Source: Clostridia bacterium | Lineage (GTDB): Bacteria > Bacillota > Thermoanaerobacteria > Thermoanaerobacterales > Thermoanaerobacteraceae | Reading direction: 5' to 3' | NCBI GenBank assembly: GCA_012840485.1 | Contig: DULG01000019.1 | Coordinates: forward strand, 124,001-188,000 | Length of the DNA: 64,000 nucleotides | Part shown: positions 61,988 through 64,000 of the stretch, piece by piece | Layout: each line of letters starts with the position of its first letter | How positions within the stretch are numbered: position 1 is the stretch's first letter | The notes under the pieces: model-generated | What the model was told of the DNA's origin: nothing | What the model saw: the letters and a program-made list of their open reading frames with translations, nothing else | Databases searched by the model: none | Program-made: the position numbers and the translations under genes

Positions 61988-62110
61988 ATGATTATAGTGG
62001 GAAACACTCTTTATTATGCTGGAAAATTCTCTACCCTATTATTTTTATTAGAAGAACTAAACAAAAAATATAAGACTTTAGGAGAACTGATAAAATCAGT
62101 TTCCGAATAA
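61988..62110 (+). CDS. Possible 40-residue small protein
   Basis: ATG at 61988 has GAGGTGAG seven bases before it, and the frame gives IIVGNTLYYAGKFSTLLFLL and a short Lys/Glu-rich helix to TAA at 62110. A TATAAT-like hexamer stands about 40 bases upstream (61940-61945). It lies divergent from nudF and overlaps the end of the DUF3866-type gene by 15 bases. No family is recognised. RBS and codon pattern are the only support. Confidence 0.45.
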   Translation: MIIVGNTLYYAGKFSTLLFLLEELNKKYKTLGELIKSVSE

Positions 62111-63172
62111 TTTAGAAGACACATATAAGGCTGCAGCCCCACAAGCATTAAAAAAATCCGGCTCATTTTCATAATCCCTTCCCATTGTTGTCATTTTAAA
62201 TCCAGATTCTTCGATATATCTTTTAGTGATAGAAGAATCTATAAATTCTATTGTAAATCGTGAAAACACCGGATTTAAAGATATCTGGTCTTTTACTAAT
62301 TCTTCTTTTTTCTTCTCCATTGTAGGAAAAACTACAACACAGGAACTATTACACAGTTCTAAAACAGTCATAGTATGGTGACTAATTCCCTGATGTCTCT
62401 CTCTTTTATCATTAAACCCAATTCTCGGAATTAGCACAGGTTTACCTCCTAATTTATTTACAGCATCTATTATATGAGCTTGATCTACTCCCGAAAACCC
62501 ATATTTAGTACCTGTTCCAACTATTCCCGGTCCCATCGCTACTATCACCACATCTGTTTTTAACACTTCCTTTGAACCTATCAAAGCAGTATAAACATTT
62601 ATACACTCATAGTCTCCTCCAAAAGCATGGCCAATTGTAATCGTGTTATCTATTATTCCCCTCATTTTAAGTTCAAAAATCGTCTTGCTAAAACTAATAG
62701 GTAGACATCCTCCATCTGTCATCACATATGTAATTTTTAATTTTGGATTTATACTTTTTAACACTAAAGCTACAGGAGCCACCATGCTGTGGAGCTCGCC
62801 AACTATTACAGGTAAACCTTCTAAGCTTTTGAAATTTTCAAAAACAGTATGATAAGGACTGTTTTGCTCCTCCATAGTCAACACATTTATCTGAAAAGGC
62901 GTATATCTCAATTTCATAATATGCCCATTTCCCACAGCATCGTATTCAGAGTATTTGAGATTTACAAGTATAAAGTCATAGCCACCTGTTCCAAGACTTA
63001 AAAGCCGAGCAGTGCGATTAACATAAACCTTATCCCCTATTTCTATTTTCCCCGTCACATCCTCATAATTTAAAGCCAATGCTTTTTCTTTTTCTGACTC
63101 AACCTCTACAATAGTTATACCTTCTCTTTGTGATACAATTTTACTCACCTTACCAAGATAAATGCTAATCAC
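62096..63172 (-). CDS. DUF3866-type protein
   Basis: About 358 residues. A beta-rich N-terminus (VISIYLGKVSKIVSQREG) is followed by KLRYTPFQINVLTMEEQNSP, TDGGCLPISFSKT and VAMGPGIVGTGTKYGFSG. The last block is typical of the conserved DUF3866 family of spore formers. The biochemical role is unknown. The frame is open to 63232, but GAAGGGAAG favours the GTG at 63172, one base after the stop of the preceding gene. Confidence 0.78.
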   Translation of the reverse strand: MISIYLGKVSKIVSQREGITIVEVESEKEKALALNYEDVTGKIEIGDKVYVNRTARLLSLGTGGYDFILVNLKYSEYDAVGNGHIMKLRYTPFQINVLTMEEQNSPYHTVFENFKSLEGLPVIVGELHSMVAPVALVLKSINPKLKITYVMTDGGCLPISFSKTIFELKMRGIIDNTITIGHAFGGDYECINVYTALIGSKEVLKTDVVIVAMGPGIVGTGTKYGFSGVDQAHIIDAVNKLGGKPVLIPRIGFNDKRERHQGISHHTMTVLELCNSSCVVVFPTMEKKKEELVKDQISLNPVFSRFTIEFIDSSITKRYIEESGFKMTTMGRDYENEPDFFNACGAAALYVSSKLFGN

Positions 63173-63173
63173 T

Positions 63174-63998
63174 TTAACTTTCTTCCCTTCTTCCCAACTT
63201 ATCGAAATAATTAAAAACTTTGTCCTTTTCAATTAAAGCAGTTAAAGAATATTTTTCTGTAAAAATATGTAATAAAATTAGCAACGCCAGTATTATCAAC
63301 CTGCCATATAAATCAAAAATAAGAATACTGCTTATTCCTAAAGACATCCCCAACACATTTGATCCAGTATCCCCCATCATCACCTTTGCTTTTAAATCCT
63401 CTGGCAAATACACTGCAAGAATCATGACAAGCAAGGCTAAAAAAGAAGGGTGCATTTCCCCGATTACCAGAAAAATTAAAGAAATAACTAAAAAGGTTTT
63501 TCCGCACCTTCCTGGTCGCAAGTCTACAAGGTTTAAGAAATTCGTAAAAAGAGCAATTATCAAGGTATTTATAAATAATTCCTCTATATTATTTTTCCCT
63601 ACATTAAAACTTATAAAAAAAGCAATAAAAATACCTGCTAAAGCCTTTAAACCGCCAGTAGTAGGCTTCCCCTTTAAAAGCATAGTTATATGCCCTTTTA
63701 AACCTCTTACACTTCTATCTCCTAATATATCATCTATAAAACCAACAAAAGAAATTAAAGATAGACTTAATAAAACAACTTCTTGATATTCTACACTAAT
63801 TCCTAGCCCATTGAGAAGCACAATTGACATAAATAAAGCAGGAACAAATACAATTCCTCCACAAACAGGTATCATATTTTTTTTGTAGTTTTCTTTTAAG
63901 CATAAAGGTTTATCTATAATTTTGTAAAAAAATTTTTTTGCTATAAAAGCTATTACTAAAGAAACCGGTATCGCAATCCAAAACACTATCTCACCCAC
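63174..63998 (-). CDS. MraY/WecA-like glycosyl-phosphate transferase (may start outside the window)
   Basis: At least 274 residues, eight or more membrane segments. VGFIDDILGDRSVRGLKGH and LVDLRPGRCGKTFL resemble the cytoplasmic loops, with MMGDTGSNVLGMSLG as the DxGS-type motif, of the glycosyltransferase-4 (MraY/TagO/WecA) family. The nucleotide sugar and lipid acceptor are unknown. A GTG at 63998 can start it, but the frame is not closed at the window edge. Confidence 0.8.
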   Translation of the reverse strand: MGEIVFWIAIPVSLVIAFIAKKFFYKIIDKPLCLKENYKKNMIPVCGGIVFVPALFMSIVLLNGLGISVEYQEVVLLSLSLISFVGFIDDILGDRSVRGLKGHITMLLKGKPTTGGLKALAGIFIAFFISFNVGKNNIEELFINTLIIALFTNFLNLVDLRPGRCGKTFLVISLIFLVIGEMHPSFLALLVMILAVYLPEDLKAKVMMGDTGSNVLGMSLGISSILIFDLYGRLIILALLILLHIFTEKYSLTALIEKDKVFNYFDKLGRREES

Positions 63999-64000
63999 TA

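Noticed and set aside
63220-63786. 188-codon plus-strand frame inside the MraY-like gene
   Set aside because: It is antisense to a clear membrane protein gene and shows no RBS or recognisable domain.

Overview
This 64 kb window is low-GC, gene-dense bacterial chromosome. It carries sporulation genes throughout (spoIIIE/ftsK, spoVS, a spoVK-like ATPase, gerW/ytfJ, spoVAC-AD-AE, spoIIAA-AB-sigF, dacF, spoIIM), a ferredoxin-dependent 2-oxoacid oxidoreductase and Bacillus/Clostridium-type ribosome binding sites. This points to an anaerobic endospore-forming Firmicute. Gene order and protein style best fit Thermoanaerobacter/Caldanaerobacter, judged by eye without any database search. I see no rRNA, tRNA, insertion sequence, prophage or CRISPR array. 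Once aroH is added, no gap exceeds about 130 bases.

Layout. From 1 to 16.2 kb genes read rightward: tepA(partial)-ylzJ-ftsK-rimO-pgsA-cinA-recA-recX-rny-ymdB-spoVS, then a PHP phosphoesterase, aspB, a eukaryote-like purB, a spoVK-like gene and a ynbB-like gene. From 16.2 kb to the end nearly everything reads leftward. 16.2-31 kb holds a tyrosine recombinase with a palindromic operator-like site, rnhA, proC, the mutS-mutL-miaA-hfq cluster, miaB, cheR, speD, and an S1-domain/ispH/plsC/cmk/aroH group. 31-45.6 kb is metabolic: flavoprotein, histidine phosphatase, gdhA, korDABC with an RpiR regulator, surE, an interrupted conserved gene, a LysM-repeat protein, an oxaloacetate decarboxylase/pyruvate carboxylase alpha-type subunit, speE-speB and rluB. 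45.6-49 kb carries a flavoprotein pair of unknown role and a D,D-carboxypeptidase. 49-64 kb is mainly sporulation and chromosome biology: gerW, scpAB, cca, spoVA, sigF operon, dacF, a xerD-like gene with a degraded active site, spoIIM, an EndoQ-like nuclease, nudF, a DUF3866-type gene and a MraY-like transferase.

How the parts work together. Good matches to sporulation promoters sit in front of the expected genes: sigma-H for spoVS and spoIIAA, sigma-E for spoIIM, a sigma-F/G-like site for dacF, and a near-perfect sigma-G site in front of a dodecin-spoVA unit. Polyamine synthesis is split between speD and speE-speB. Recombination and repair genes (recA, recX, mutSL, EndoQ-like, Xer-like) are numerous.

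Main points to check: the xerD-like protein lacking most catalytic residues; an in-frame membrane leader joined to a sigma-G-driven dodecin; a 49 bp tandem duplication of a whole promoter before speD; aroH whose only good ATG is out of frame by one base at a CCC-T; a conserved gene broken by one in-frame TAA; a 32 bp palindrome at the recombinase promoter; and face-to-face overlapping promoters between surE and the broken gene.
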